This document shows, piece after piece, positions 51,541-60,343 of a stretch of DNA of 64,000 bases. The position numbers were made by a program, and so were the translations under genes. Origin of the DNA: Thiobacillus thioparus DSM 505 (GTDB lineage: Bacteria; Pseudomonadota; Gammaproteobacteria; Burkholderiales; Thiobacillaceae); contig NZ_KB891333.1 of the NCBI RefSeq assembly GCF_000373385.1, forward strand, positions 62,001 to 126,000. Reading direction: 5' to 3'. Under the pieces are notes generated by a model that was not told the origin of the DNA, ran no database searches, and worked only from the letters and a program-made list of their open reading frames with translations. Position 1 is the stretch's first letter. Each line of letters opens with the position of its first letter.

Positions 51541-54194
51541 GCCATTGCTATCGTACGGTCAATGGTCGCGTCGACCGGTTCGGGCAAGGGCACACGCACA
51601 TAAAACCGCGTGCCGCGCCCCACCTGGCTTGCAATGCGGATACGGCCGCCCCACTCCTGCACGAAGCGCTGCACGATGGCGAGCCCCAGCCCGGCACCAT
51701 GCGAACGCTGGGTATAAAACGGCTCAAAAATCAGCTTGCGCTCCACGGGCGGGATGCCCTTGCCGGTATCCGCCACGACCAGCAGAAACCAGCCGGGGTA
51801 GACACGTACCGTGGCATACACGTGGCCCCGCCCATGAATGGCCTGCGACGCATTGAGCAGGAGGTTCCACAATACGACTTCCAGTCCGTCCGCATCAAAC
51901 AGATGGGGCATGGCGTTGCCCGAGATGTCCGCTTCTACTTCAATCATTTGTCCCTGTTGCTGAACATGGCGTTCCAGGGCTGCACACACCTTGTAAACCA
52001 GCGCCTCCAGCACCACCGGCTTGTTTGCCATCACACGCGGCTTGCCGAACATAAGGAAGTCGCGCGTCAGATTATCCAGCCGCGCCACCTCGTCCTGGAT
52101 GATTTCCAGGGCGTCATGGCTTCGGCCCCCGGTATTACGTTCCGCCTTCAACACCGCCAGACAATTGGTAATGGCCGACAGCGGATTGCGTACCTCATGC
52201 GCCACCGAGGCAGCCATCTGACCCAGCGCTGCCAGGCGTTCCGCGCGGATTTTGTTTGCCTCGGACAGTTTAAGTTGCTGGTTGATTTCGGACAATTGCT
52301 GGTAGCTATGAGCATTATTGATTGCGATGCGGACCTGGCCAGCGAGCAGTTCCCCCTTGGCCAGGGTCGCCTCGCTGAATTGCACCCTCTCCCTGCGTAT
52401 CAGCACCATGGCGCCGATCAAGCGCTCTTCGTCCAGCAGGGGAAACAGCGCCATCGCTCCCCAATGGCAGCCCAATGGCTGTCCTGAGACCAACAACGCC
52501 TGACTGTCCGACCACAGCATGGCACGGGGACGGAAGTGGCCGTCGATATTATTCAGAAGCCGTGCGCACGAACGGCCATCGCGACACCAGGCCTCCAATT
52601 CGGCAGTACAAGCCTTGTCGCTGTCGGCAAACCATCGGGCCGCCAGAGTAAAGCGCCCGGGTTCCTTCTCGCTGGGAAGCCAGACCAGCGCCCCTTCACT
52701 GTCCAGCAGGGCAGCGCTTTCGCTGCATACCGATTCAAGCACCCGCTTGAGGTTCAGGGTTGAGGTCATCATGGCCGATACCCGTAGCAAGGCGGCCCGG
52801 AATTCGTTGGCATCCAGCCAGCGGTGGTAAAGCAACGCATTGTTGACGATAGTGCCAATCTCCGCCGCCAACGCCTGCAACTGGCCCATGCGCTGGCGCA
52901 AGTGCTCGCGATCTTCCATGAGCAGCCGAAGGTGGCCGATCTCCTGACCGCTTGCCGTGAGCGACAGGCAAACCGACTGATCGACCGTACCGGAAGAGCA
53001 CTCGTAATAGCTGCCACCCGACTCCCTCACCAACTGGCAGCTTTGTCCAAAACAGGTGGCGTTCGACGCCTTGGCGCGAATGGGCCAGTGTGATCCCAAT
53101 TGGGGCATGTGCCGCTCGAACTCATCGACTTCATCCGCCGGAATGCTCAGGATCAACTCACCACAGGGGATACCCAGCAGTTGGTTGACCGCACCGGAGA
53201 CCACATCGAGCGCATTGTTGAGATCGGGCGAGGTCATCGCCTCGCGTGCCATGCGGTTGCGTATTCTAAGTTCCTGATTGACGTTTCTGATCCTGCGCTG
53301 GGTGCGATGCAGTCGCCGGTTGGCGCGCATCAGAACATGGCGCGAGCGCTCAATGGTATTGAGCGCCAGCAGGAAACCGACTGACACCGTGATCATGACG
53401 CCCAGATAGAACATCATTTTGACCCCGTGCCACCCCCACCAGATGATGTCCCATAGTTTGGAGAAGTTAAACAGATAGGCACTCTGGGCAAACACCATCA
53501 GCAGACTGGCGATCACAAGTGCAAGGCTTTTCCGATACTTCCGGTAATAACCGTAAAACGCAACGGCATCGAGCGCATAGAGAAAGCTGGCCAGGTAATG
53601 CACGCTATGCGTGGTCGGCAGAAAATCCAGGGAATCGGGGTAAGTGCCCGACATCAGGTTCGGAATGAATATCTGATACAAGACCGCCACCACCAGTACG
53701 ACCAGCCCCCCCATCCCCACAGTGAACACATCGCTGTGAGTAGGCCAGCGTTTCCGATCGGAGAAAATATGGGCCACGATGCCGGCCAGGATCAGCCCGC
53801 TCCCAGACAGGGAAGAGACGGTATGGTAGGCGACAAAATGGTGCAACTCCGGGCCCGGATTCGACCAGGCATGCAGGATGTCCATGACCCCCATGGACAG
53901 GAAAGCCATTCCGAAAAAAGCCCCGTCGTAGCTCTTTTGTCTCGCGCTCACGGCCAGAATCATGCCGGCGACCATCAACGCTACAAAGCCGCAGAATGAC
54001 TCGATCAGCATGTGGCTCTTGATCTCGACAAACTGCTGCGCGAGCAGATGAGGAGAAAGATTCCCAAACAGCAGGATCGGGAGCAAAAGCAGGAATATCA
54101 CCCACAGCATCACTCCGGTCTCGAGCAGGTTGCCCGACCGGTCCGATTCAGGCAGCCCGATTCCACGTTCCATTCGAAAAAATTTCACCTGCAT
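51537..54194 (-). CDS. Membrane sensor histidine kinase with MASE-like 7TM, GAF-like region and cysteine cluster
   Basis: An 885-residue kinase. Residues ~25-285 form a seven-segment MASE-type sensor (SFCGFVALMVAGMILAVSA, GMAFLSMGVMDILHAW). Then coiled coil, a GAF-like region holding an unusual four-cysteine stretch (CFGQSC...ECSSGTVDQSVC, residues ~355-385), a second GAF-like region with another Cys pair (AWCRDGRSC), HisKA (LAALGQMAASVAHEVRNP, His near 663) and HATPase (DTGKGIPP, GAGLGLAIV). The cysteines could bind copper or an Fe-S cluster. It overlaps its regulator gene by 4 bp. Confidence 0.88.
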   Translation of the reverse strand: MQVKFFRMERGIGLPESDRSGNLLETGVMLWVIFLLLLPILLFGNLSPHLLAQQFVEIKSHMLIESFCGFVALMVAGMILAVSARQKSYDGAFFGMAFLSMGVMDILHAWSNPGPELHHFVAYHTVSSLSGSGLILAGIVAHIFSDRKRWPTHSDVFTVGMGGLVVLVVAVLYQIFIPNLMSGTYPDSLDFLPTTHSVHYLASFLYALDAVAFYGYYRKYRKSLALVIASLLMVFAQSAYLFNFSKLWDIIWWGWHGVKMMFYLGVMITVSVGFLLALNTIERSRHVLMRANRRLHRTQRRIRNVNQELRIRNRMAREAMTSPDLNNALDVVSGAVNQLLGIPCGELILSIPADEVDEFERHMPQLGSHWPIRAKASNATCFGQSCQLVRESGGSYYECSSGTVDQSVCLSLTASGQEIGHLRLLMEDREHLRQRMGQLQALAAEIGTIVNNALLYHRWLDANEFRAALLRVSAMMTSTLNLKRVLESVCSESAALLDSEGALVWLPSEKEPGRFTLAARWFADSDKACTAELEAWCRDGRSCARLLNNIDGHFRPRAMLWSDSQALLVSGQPLGCHWGAMALFPLLDEERLIGAMVLIRRERVQFSEATLAKGELLAGQVRIAINNAHSYQQLSEINQQLKLSEANKIRAERLAALGQMAASVAHEVRNPLSAITNCLAVLKAERNTGGRSHDALEIIQDEVARLDNLTRDFLMFGKPRVMANKPVVLEALVYKVCAALERHVQQQGQMIEVEADISGNAMPHLFDADGLEVVLWNLLLNASQAIHGRGHVYATVRVYPGWFLLVVADTGKGIPPVERKLIFEPFYTQRSHGAGLGLAIVQRFVQEWGGRIRIASQVGRGTRFYVRVPLPEPVDATIDRTIAMA

Positions 54195-54276
54195 TGCGTT
54201 TGCTCCAGCCTTGGCGGCCGCGGATAAACCACCTACTTCATGTTAGGTCAGCGCAGTCCGGACAAGGATTATCGGC

Positions 54277-57200
54277 TCACAATCCGCTCGGCACCAGCCA
54301 GCCCTTGCGGCGGCTGGCCATCCAGTGGAAGAGCGTCGGGATCACCAGCAGATTGAGCAGGGTCGAGCTCAACATGCCACCCAGCAAAACAATAGCCAGC
54401 GGCCGTTGCAATTCCTTTCCAGTGGGGTCGCCCATAATCAGTGGAATCACAGCCAGTGCGGCTGTAAATGCCGTCATCAAAATAGGGACCAGGCGGTCCA
54501 CCGACCCTTTCAAGGCGATTTCTCTGGCATTGAGGTCTGGACGCATGCGAAGTAGGGACTGATAGCGGGATATCAGTAACAGGCTATTGCGGGTGGCCAC
54601 GCCGAACAGGGCAATCATGCCGATCAGCGAGGATACGTTGAGGGTCTCTCCGGCCAGTGCAAGTGCGAATACGCCGCCGATCAGAGCCAAAGGCAAATTG
54701 AGCATGACCAGCGATACCAACGACCAGCTCCGGAACGCCTGATACATAACGACCGACATCAACAGTATTGCAGCGGCGGACGTCACCAACAGGGTGCGGG
54801 ATGCACGTTGCTGACCCTCGTAGTCGCCGCCAAATTCAATACTGTAGCCAGGCGGCAACGTAACCTTGTCGCGAATGCGGTCCTGGGCCTCCCGTACCAC
54901 CCCGTCAAGATCGCGTCCTTCGGTGTTCCATTGCACCACCGCTCGGCGTGCGGCACCATCGCGGTTGATCATGTAAGGCTCCTGCACCGATTTCAGCTCG
55001 GCCACTTCACGCAATGGAATGACTGCACCGCCAGGTGACATCAGCGGCATCTCGCCCAAGGTCTGGATATCGCTGCGGGCTGCTTCGTTCACACGCATGA
55101 AAATATCGAAGGTACGGTCCTGTTCCAGAACTTTGGATACCGCCACCCCATTGAACGCGGCACTGACCTGGGTAACGACCGCACCCGGGGTGAATCCATA
55201 GGCGGCTGCGACGGTCCGATTGACCCGGATATCGACACCAGGTACCAAAACCATCGGCTCCATCTGCAAATCCACCACGCCCGTCACGCCCTTCACCGCT
55301 TGATAGACTTCCTGTTGCTTCTGCTGCAGCACCCCGAAATCCTGGCCATAGATCTTCACTGCAACCTGGGCACGCACCCCGGACAGGATCTCCGACATGC
55401 GGTGGGTGATGAACTGGGACACATTGACCGACATGCCTGGAATCTGCGTCAGCTTGTCACGGATGCGCTGCATCACCTCGGGCACGTTGCGGGTACCCGG
55501 CTTGAGAGCAATATCGAACTCGCTGAAATTCACTGGCTGGGCATCCTCGTCCAGACGCGAGCGTCCGGCACGCTGGGCGAGGCTGGCAATCTCCGGCATA
55601 TCGCCGATCAATTGCTCGATCTTGCGGCCCACACGCAAATTTTCCTCCAGTGACGTACTCGGCATCAGCGTGGTCGCGATCACCAGATTGCCCTCGTGGA
55701 AGGCGGGAATAAAGGATCGGCCAAGGGACGGAATCACCAGGATCGCTGCGACCAGGATCAATGCGGACATCGCGGCCGTCGGCAAGGGCCGATCCAGACA
55801 GGGTTTCAATACCTTCGCATAACGGCTGAGCAGCATGTCGGAAATGGGGCTCAAGCCATAGCTCTGATATTGCGGCCGCCGCCCCATGAGGTAGTAACTC
55901 AGAACCGGCACGAGCGTGATGGCAACCACAAGAGAACTGGCAATGGCCGCCAAGTAGGAGATCGCCAGCGGCCGGAAGATACGGCCCTCGATGCCCTGGA
56001 GAAAAAAGATCGGCATGAAGGCCACGATGATCACGAAGGTGGCGAATACCACCGAATTGCGTATCTCGCGCGAGCCTTCGTAAACGATCTCCAGCGCAGG
56101 CAACGGATCCGCAGCCTGCTTGTTTTCACGCAAGCGGCGCAGAATATTCTCGACGTCAATGATGGCATCGTCCACGACTTCGCCAATGGCGAACACCAGT
56201 CCTCCCAGGGTCAGGGCGTTGATGCCGATGCCAAAAAGCCACAGCACCAGTACACCAGCCATCAGGGAAACGGGAATGGCAATCAGGCTGATCGCAGTGG
56301 GACGCCAGCGGAACAGGAACAGCAGCAGCACCAGCGCCACGATAAGGGAGGAATCGAGCAATGCGTCTCGCAGATTGGCGATAGCAGTCTCGATGAAACT
56401 TGCCTGGCGGAATACATCGGGAATCAGCTGAATATCCGCGGGCAGGCTGCGCGCCAGATTGGCCAGCGCCTTCTCGACGTTGTGCGTGGTTTCCAGCGTG
56501 TCCGCACCCCATAGCTTGGAAACGGTTCCGATCACGGCCGGGCCGCCGAAGATCTGGCCATCGCCTCGTTTTACCTCGCTTCCAAAGCGCACCTCCCCCA
56601 CATCCTCGACCCGGATAGGCTGGCCTTCACGCATGACAATCAGTGTCTCGGCCACATCGCGGAGGCTCTGCACCCGGCCATTGACGCGAATGAAATATTC
56701 CTCCTCACTGGTAGGGTAGACGAACCCTCCGGACGCCACCAGATTGGCGCGGCGCAGGGCCTGCATCACCTCTTCGCTGGACACGTCATACTTGCGCATG
56801 CGAATGGGATCAAGCATCACCTGGTACTGCTTCACCCCGCCACCCACTGCCACCACAGACGCGACGCCCGGCTGGGCCAGCACACGATTGCGAATATCCC
56901 AGTCCGCCAGCGTACGCAACTCATGTTCGCGGTTTTCGCCAGACCAGTCGACCAAGGCGAACTTGAGCAACCAGCTCACTGCCGACGTGACCGGCATCAA
57001 TTGGGGAGCCTGGGCCGAGTCGGGCAACTGGCCCTGCACCAGCTGCAATCGTTCCTGGATGATCTGGCGAGCACGATAAATATCGACGCCCCATTTGAAT
57101 GTGATCGTGATGCGCGACAGGCCGACCGACGAGTTGGATCGGATTTGATCGATATACGGGGCTCCCTGCAGGACGATCTCGATCGGCCGGGTGACCAGCC

Positions 57201-57387
57201 CTTCCACGTCTTTAGTCGAGTAACCCGGCACTTCGGTCTGGATCTGCACCTGCGGCGGCGCAAATTCCGGGAATACATCCACCGCCATGTGCAGCGCAGC
57301 GGCGATCGACGCGCCGGCCATCAACACATAAAGCAGCACCACGGCCAGCCGGTTCTTAAGAGACCACTTGATTGCCCAATCAAACAT
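54277..57387 (-). CDS. Heavy-metal-type RND efflux permease (CzcA/CusA family)
   Basis: A 1036-residue RND pump of normal length. N-terminal TM1 (LAVVLLYVLMAGASIAAAL), porter domains, the TM4 signature VFAIGEVVDDAIIDVENI with paired acidic residues for proton relay, and the MFP-contact and docking regions are all present. The TM4 motif differs from the classical CzcA (DFGxIVDGAV) and CusA forms, so the metal cannot be assigned with certainty; copper is likely from context. Two adaptors precede it; no TolC-like channel is adjacent. Confidence 0.9.
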   Translation of the reverse strand: MFDWAIKWSLKNRLAVVLLYVLMAGASIAAALHMAVDVFPEFAPPQVQIQTEVPGYSTKDVEGLVTRPIEIVLQGAPYIDQIRSNSSVGLSRITITFKWGVDIYRARQIIQERLQLVQGQLPDSAQAPQLMPVTSAVSWLLKFALVDWSGENREHELRTLADWDIRNRVLAQPGVASVVAVGGGVKQYQVMLDPIRMRKYDVSSEEVMQALRRANLVASGGFVYPTSEEEYFIRVNGRVQSLRDVAETLIVMREGQPIRVEDVGEVRFGSEVKRGDGQIFGGPAVIGTVSKLWGADTLETTHNVEKALANLARSLPADIQLIPDVFRQASFIETAIANLRDALLDSSLIVALVLLLFLFRWRPTAISLIAIPVSLMAGVLVLWLFGIGINALTLGGLVFAIGEVVDDAIIDVENILRRLRENKQAADPLPALEIVYEGSREIRNSVVFATFVIIVAFMPIFFLQGIEGRIFRPLAISYLAAIASSLVVAITLVPVLSYYLMGRRPQYQSYGLSPISDMLLSRYAKVLKPCLDRPLPTAAMSALILVAAILVIPSLGRSFIPAFHEGNLVIATTLMPSTSLEENLRVGRKIEQLIGDMPEIASLAQRAGRSRLDEDAQPVNFSEFDIALKPGTRNVPEVMQRIRDKLTQIPGMSVNVSQFITHRMSEILSGVRAQVAVKIYGQDFGVLQQKQQEVYQAVKGVTGVVDLQMEPMVLVPGVDIRVNRTVAAAYGFTPGAVVTQVSAAFNGVAVSKVLEQDRTFDIFMRVNEAARSDIQTLGEMPLMSPGGAVIPLREVAELKSVQEPYMINRDGAARRAVVQWNTEGRDLDGVVREAQDRIRDKVTLPPGYSIEFGGDYEGQQRASRTLLVTSAAAILLMSVVMYQAFRSWSLVSLVMLNLPLALIGGVFALALAGETLNVSSLIGMIALFGVATRNSLLLISRYQSLLRMRPDLNAREIALKGSVDRLVPILMTAFTAALAVIPLIMGDPTGKELQRPLAIVLLGGMLSSTLLNLLVIPTLFHWMASRRKGWLVPSGL

Positions 57388-57402
57388 CTTCGTTCATCCG
57401 TC

Positions 57403-58563
57403 TCAGTGATGGTGGTCGCCGTTTGCGGCGCTGGCATGATTGCCGGACATGCGGTACACCCCTTCCAGAATCATCTTGCCGTCGACCACCACCCGGTCGC
57501 GCGGATCGACACCCGTCACCTGGAGCCAACCCTCCGTTTCGCCCAATACTGCTATCGGCTTGCGCAGGTAGTGCCCGGGCGCAGCTTGCACATACACGAC
57601 CGGATCCAGCTTCTGGCCCAGAACCGATTGGCGCGGCACCCAAATTCCCACCCGGCCATCCAGGGCGAGCACAAGCTCCACCGTCTGGCCGGTGGCCAGT
57701 CCAGGCACGCTGCGCCCCAGATCCAGCAGGAAACGGGCACGTTGTGTCCGGGGATCGATACCCGGCACCACCTCGGATATCGGGCGCTGCATCCTTACGC
57801 CGCCAGGCAAGGCGACCTCGACCTTGATGCCTGGCCGAAGCAGGGCCTCCTGACCAGCATAGATATAGCCTTCCACCCACAATGACTGCTTGCTGGACAC
57901 CATGCGCGCCACCGACTTTCCTATCACCACGAACTGCTTCATGGTGCGGTCTCCTGCATTGATCAGCGATCCGGGCTGCACGAACATGTCGGTGACGAAT
58001 CCATCGGTGGGGGCCTCCAGGATGAGGTGTTCCACCACTGTCCCCTTGTCGATCAACGCGGTAATCTGGGGATCGCTCATCCCCCACCAGCGCAGGTTCT
58101 CCTTGGCATCCTTGAGATAGTTCGGCAGACGTCCCTCTTCGCGAAGAACCTGAAGCCGCTCTTCGTTCTGCAGGAATTGCAAATACCCCTTCTGGGTCGT
58201 GATGAACTCGGGATTGAAAATGGACACCATCGGCTGTCCCTTTCTCACGCTGTCGCCGGGGCGCACGAACACCTGAACAATCTGGCCGCTGACGACAGTA
58301 TTTACATCCAGAACCGCCTCGGCATTGGGCACGACCTGGCCGTAAGTCCTCAGCCGTTTGGCAGGAGCATCGGCCCTGACCGATGCGAGCGTGATAACGT
58401 CTCCAATGTCACGCACGCCCGAGGGCAGCCTGACCTCGCTGGCTTCACGGTTGCGTTCGACGATCTGTTCGAATACCCCAGAGTCGCCATGCGCATGAAC
58501 CAGGGCGGACATACTTAGCGCAAGCAAAACAATGGGAAGCGCCAATACCACCTTAATGAACAT
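57403..58563 (-). CDS. RND periplasmic adaptor (CusB-like), larger subunit
   Basis: A 386-residue membrane-fusion protein: signal peptide (VVLALPIVLLALSMSALVHA), barrel-sandwich hybrid (VSGQIVQVFVRPGDSVRKGQP), helical hairpin, beta-barrel and a membrane-proximal domain ending in a His tail (GDHHH). It links the RND pump to the outer membrane and may bind metal. ATG at 58563 overlaps the upstream adaptor by 11 bp; the gap to the pump is 15 bp. Confidence 0.88.
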   Translation of the reverse strand: MFIKVVLALPIVLLALSMSALVHAHGDSGVFEQIVERNREASEVRLPSGVRDIGDVITLASVRADAPAKRLRTYGQVVPNAEAVLDVNTVVSGQIVQVFVRPGDSVRKGQPMVSIFNPEFITTQKGYLQFLQNEERLQVLREEGRLPNYLKDAKENLRWWGMSDPQITALIDKGTVVEHLILEAPTDGFVTDMFVQPGSLINAGDRTMKQFVVIGKSVARMVSSKQSLWVEGYIYAGQEALLRPGIKVEVALPGGVRMQRPISEVVPGIDPRTQRARFLLDLGRSVPGLATGQTVELVLALDGRVGIWVPRQSVLGQKLDPVVYVQAAPGHYLRKPIAVLGETEGWLQVTGVDPRDRVVVDGKMILEGVYRMSGNHASAANGDHHH

Positions 58564-59422
58564 GCGCGTCCCCCGAAAAACTGACCGTTGCCACCACCCC
58601 ATTCAGCAGACCCAGACGCTCAGGCGCACTGAAAACTTGTAACCGCACCCACTGTCTCTGACTGACCGGGTTCACAAAGGCATACACACGCTGCACCTTC
58701 GCGGCCACCGCTATCCGCCCCTTGGCTGGATCAGTCACATAGACCTTGGCAGACTGTCCCGGCTTGATCGCCGAAGCCTCGCTTACCGGTAAACTCGCTT
58801 CCACCACGATTGCGCCAGGCTGAGCGATCGTGGCGATCGTGGTGCCACTGGTCGCGTATTGGCCGCCCTGTGTACCGGCATTGAGAATCTGGTTGTTGAC
58901 CACATTCAGGCTATACAGGTAGCCCGAGGTCGGGGCCTTGATCTTGATCAGCTTGAGCGGCTGGCGCGTTGCTTCCAGACGTTTGATATCCTCCTCCGAC
59001 ATACCGCGCCAGAGCAGATTCATGCGCGCATCGACCATCTTCTCTTCGCTGGTCATGGAAAATGCCCGGACAGCATCCATGTTGGCAAACAAGCCCAGAT
59101 AGGTAGCCTGCACCGTCTCCAGTTCGGCGCTTTCTATCTCGCCCAGCACCTCGCCCCGGCTCACTCTTTTTCCGACATACACGTTGCGGAGATTGGCCAT
59201 GCGGGCGTTGATCTTGATTACCACACTCACCATATGACGGGGATCGATCGATACCTTGGCCGGATAAAGCTTCGCCGGCTCCGCCTCCGCCTCTTCATCG
59301 TCATGATGATGGGCTGCGGCAGGCGCGCTAAACACGGACGAATCGGAATGCGCCCACGCCTGCTGTTGCAGACCGGTCAATAGACAAAACAACGCAGTGC
59401 AACCAATGATGGCGGGCAGCAT
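58553..59422 (-). CDS. RND periplasmic adaptor-like protein, smaller subunit with His/acidic N-terminus
   Basis: A 289-residue secreted adaptor. After a signal peptide (ends QQQAWA) comes a His/Asp/Glu-rich strip (AAAHHHDDEEAEAEPAK), which suggests metal binding, then HlyD-type elements (VYVGKRVSRGEVLGEIESAEL, IKAPTSGYLYSLNVVNNQIL) and a beta-barrel. A second adaptor in the same operon implies a hetero-oligomeric adaptor ring. It is the first gene of the operon, 34 nt after the predicted sigma-54 start. Confidence 0.83.
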   Translation of the reverse strand: MLPAIIGCTALFCLLTGLQQQAWAHSDSSVFSAPAAAHHHDDEEAEAEPAKLYPAKVSIDPRHMVSVVIKINARMANLRNVYVGKRVSRGEVLGEIESAELETVQATYLGLFANMDAVRAFSMTSEEKMVDARMNLLWRGMSEEDIKRLEATRQPLKLIKIKAPTSGYLYSLNVVNNQILNAGTQGGQYATSGTTIATIAQPGAIVVEASLPVSEASAIKPGQSAKVYVTDPAKGRIAVAAKVQRVYAFVNPVSQRQWVRLQVFSAPERLGLLNGVVATVSFSGDAHVH

Positions 59423-59466
59423 GATCAGTATGGACAGCCGTTCCAGAATGTACCGTCCAACCCGTC

Positions 59467-59482
59467 AGCAATGACTGTGCCA
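59467..59482 (-). promoter_or_regulatory. Consensus sigma-54 promoter of the RND/two-component operon
   Basis: The minus strand reads TGGCACAGTCATTGCT, a full match to TGGCACR-N4-TTGCW with GG (59481-59480) and GC (59469-59468) 10 bp apart. The predicted start near 59456 leaves a 34-nt leader. Confidence 0.85.
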
Positions 59483-59542
59483 CTGTCCGACCCCCCGCAT
59501 ACGCGCCGCGGTGAGCCCTCATTCCCCCAATCGGCGTTTCAT

Positions 59543-59563
59543 GATGTTTCAATACGGAACATC
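59543..59563. promoter_or_regulatory. Enhancer-like palindrome upstream of the RND operon
   Basis: Arms GATGTTTC and GGAACATC (7 of 8 pairing) around AATAC contain GTTTC-N5-GGAAC. The centre, 59553, is 72 bp upstream of the -24 GG, exactly as at the tcDH operon. Confidence 0.7.
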
Positions 59564-59713
59564 AATGGCTTGACCCGCGTTTTCTGGAACAGTCCAGGCA
59601 CGCAGGAAAGGAAATGTTCCGGCTTCCCGTCCCTACATAAAATGGCTCATGGCATCGCGTGCTCGTCGTTATTGCAACTAAGATAAAAACATTAAAGGGA
59701 ATAGGGGTTAACC

Positions 59714-60340
59714 ATGGTTTTCGCCAACCGCCATCAGGCCGCGGAGCGTCTCGCGACGGCCCTGGCCTCGTACAAAGGCCAGCATCCCCTGATTCTTGCC
59801 ATTCCGCGCGGCGCCGTGCCGATGGGGCAGCAGCTCGCGCGGGCCCTCGAAGGCGAGCTCGACGTGGTATTGGTACGCAAGCTGCGCGCCCCCTTCAATC
59901 CGGAATTCGCCATTGGCTCGATCGACGAATCGGGCTGGACGTATGTGGCCGACTACGCGGAGTCGGTCGGCGGCACGCCAGCCTATCTCGCGCAAGAAAG
60001 ACAGGCCCAGCTCGACGTCATCAAGAAACGGCGGGCACAGTACACGCCGCTGCGCCCGCCGATCGACCCCACCGGGCGCATCGTCATCGTGGTCGATGAC
60101 GGGCTGGCGACAGGTGCAACGATGATTTCCGCGCTGCATGCGCTGCGCGACAAGAAACCGGCACGCCTGATCTGCGCGGTGCCGGTGGCCCCGGTCGACA
60201 CGGTGGAAAAGATCCGACCCTATGCGGACGAGGTAGTCTGCCTGTCGACGCCGATGTCCTTCCAGGCGGTGGGGCAGTTCTATACGGAATTTCCGCAGAT
60301 CGACGACGCCCAAGTCGAGGCCATCCTCAAGCAGACTTGA
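59714..60340 (+). CDS. Phosphoribosyltransferase-domain protein (COG1926 type)
   Basis: A 208-residue PRTase-fold protein with the PRPP-binding loop IVIVVDDGLATGATMISAL near residue 120 and the N-terminal ILAIPRGAVPMGQQLARAL. These stand-alone PRTases are often found with dienelactone hydrolase or stress genes; their substrate is unknown. The surrounding base composition returns to GC-rich, marking the right side of the thiocyanate island. Confidence 0.87.
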   Translation: MVFANRHQAAERLATALASYKGQHPLILAIPRGAVPMGQQLARALEGELDVVLVRKLRAPFNPEFAIGSIDESGWTYVADYAESVGGTPAYLAQERQAQLDVIKKRRAQYTPLRPPIDPTGRIVIVVDDGLATGATMISALHALRDKKPARLICAVPVAPVDTVEKIRPYADEVVCLSTPMSFQAVGQFYTEFPQIDDAQVEAILKQT

Positions 60341-60343
60341 GCG

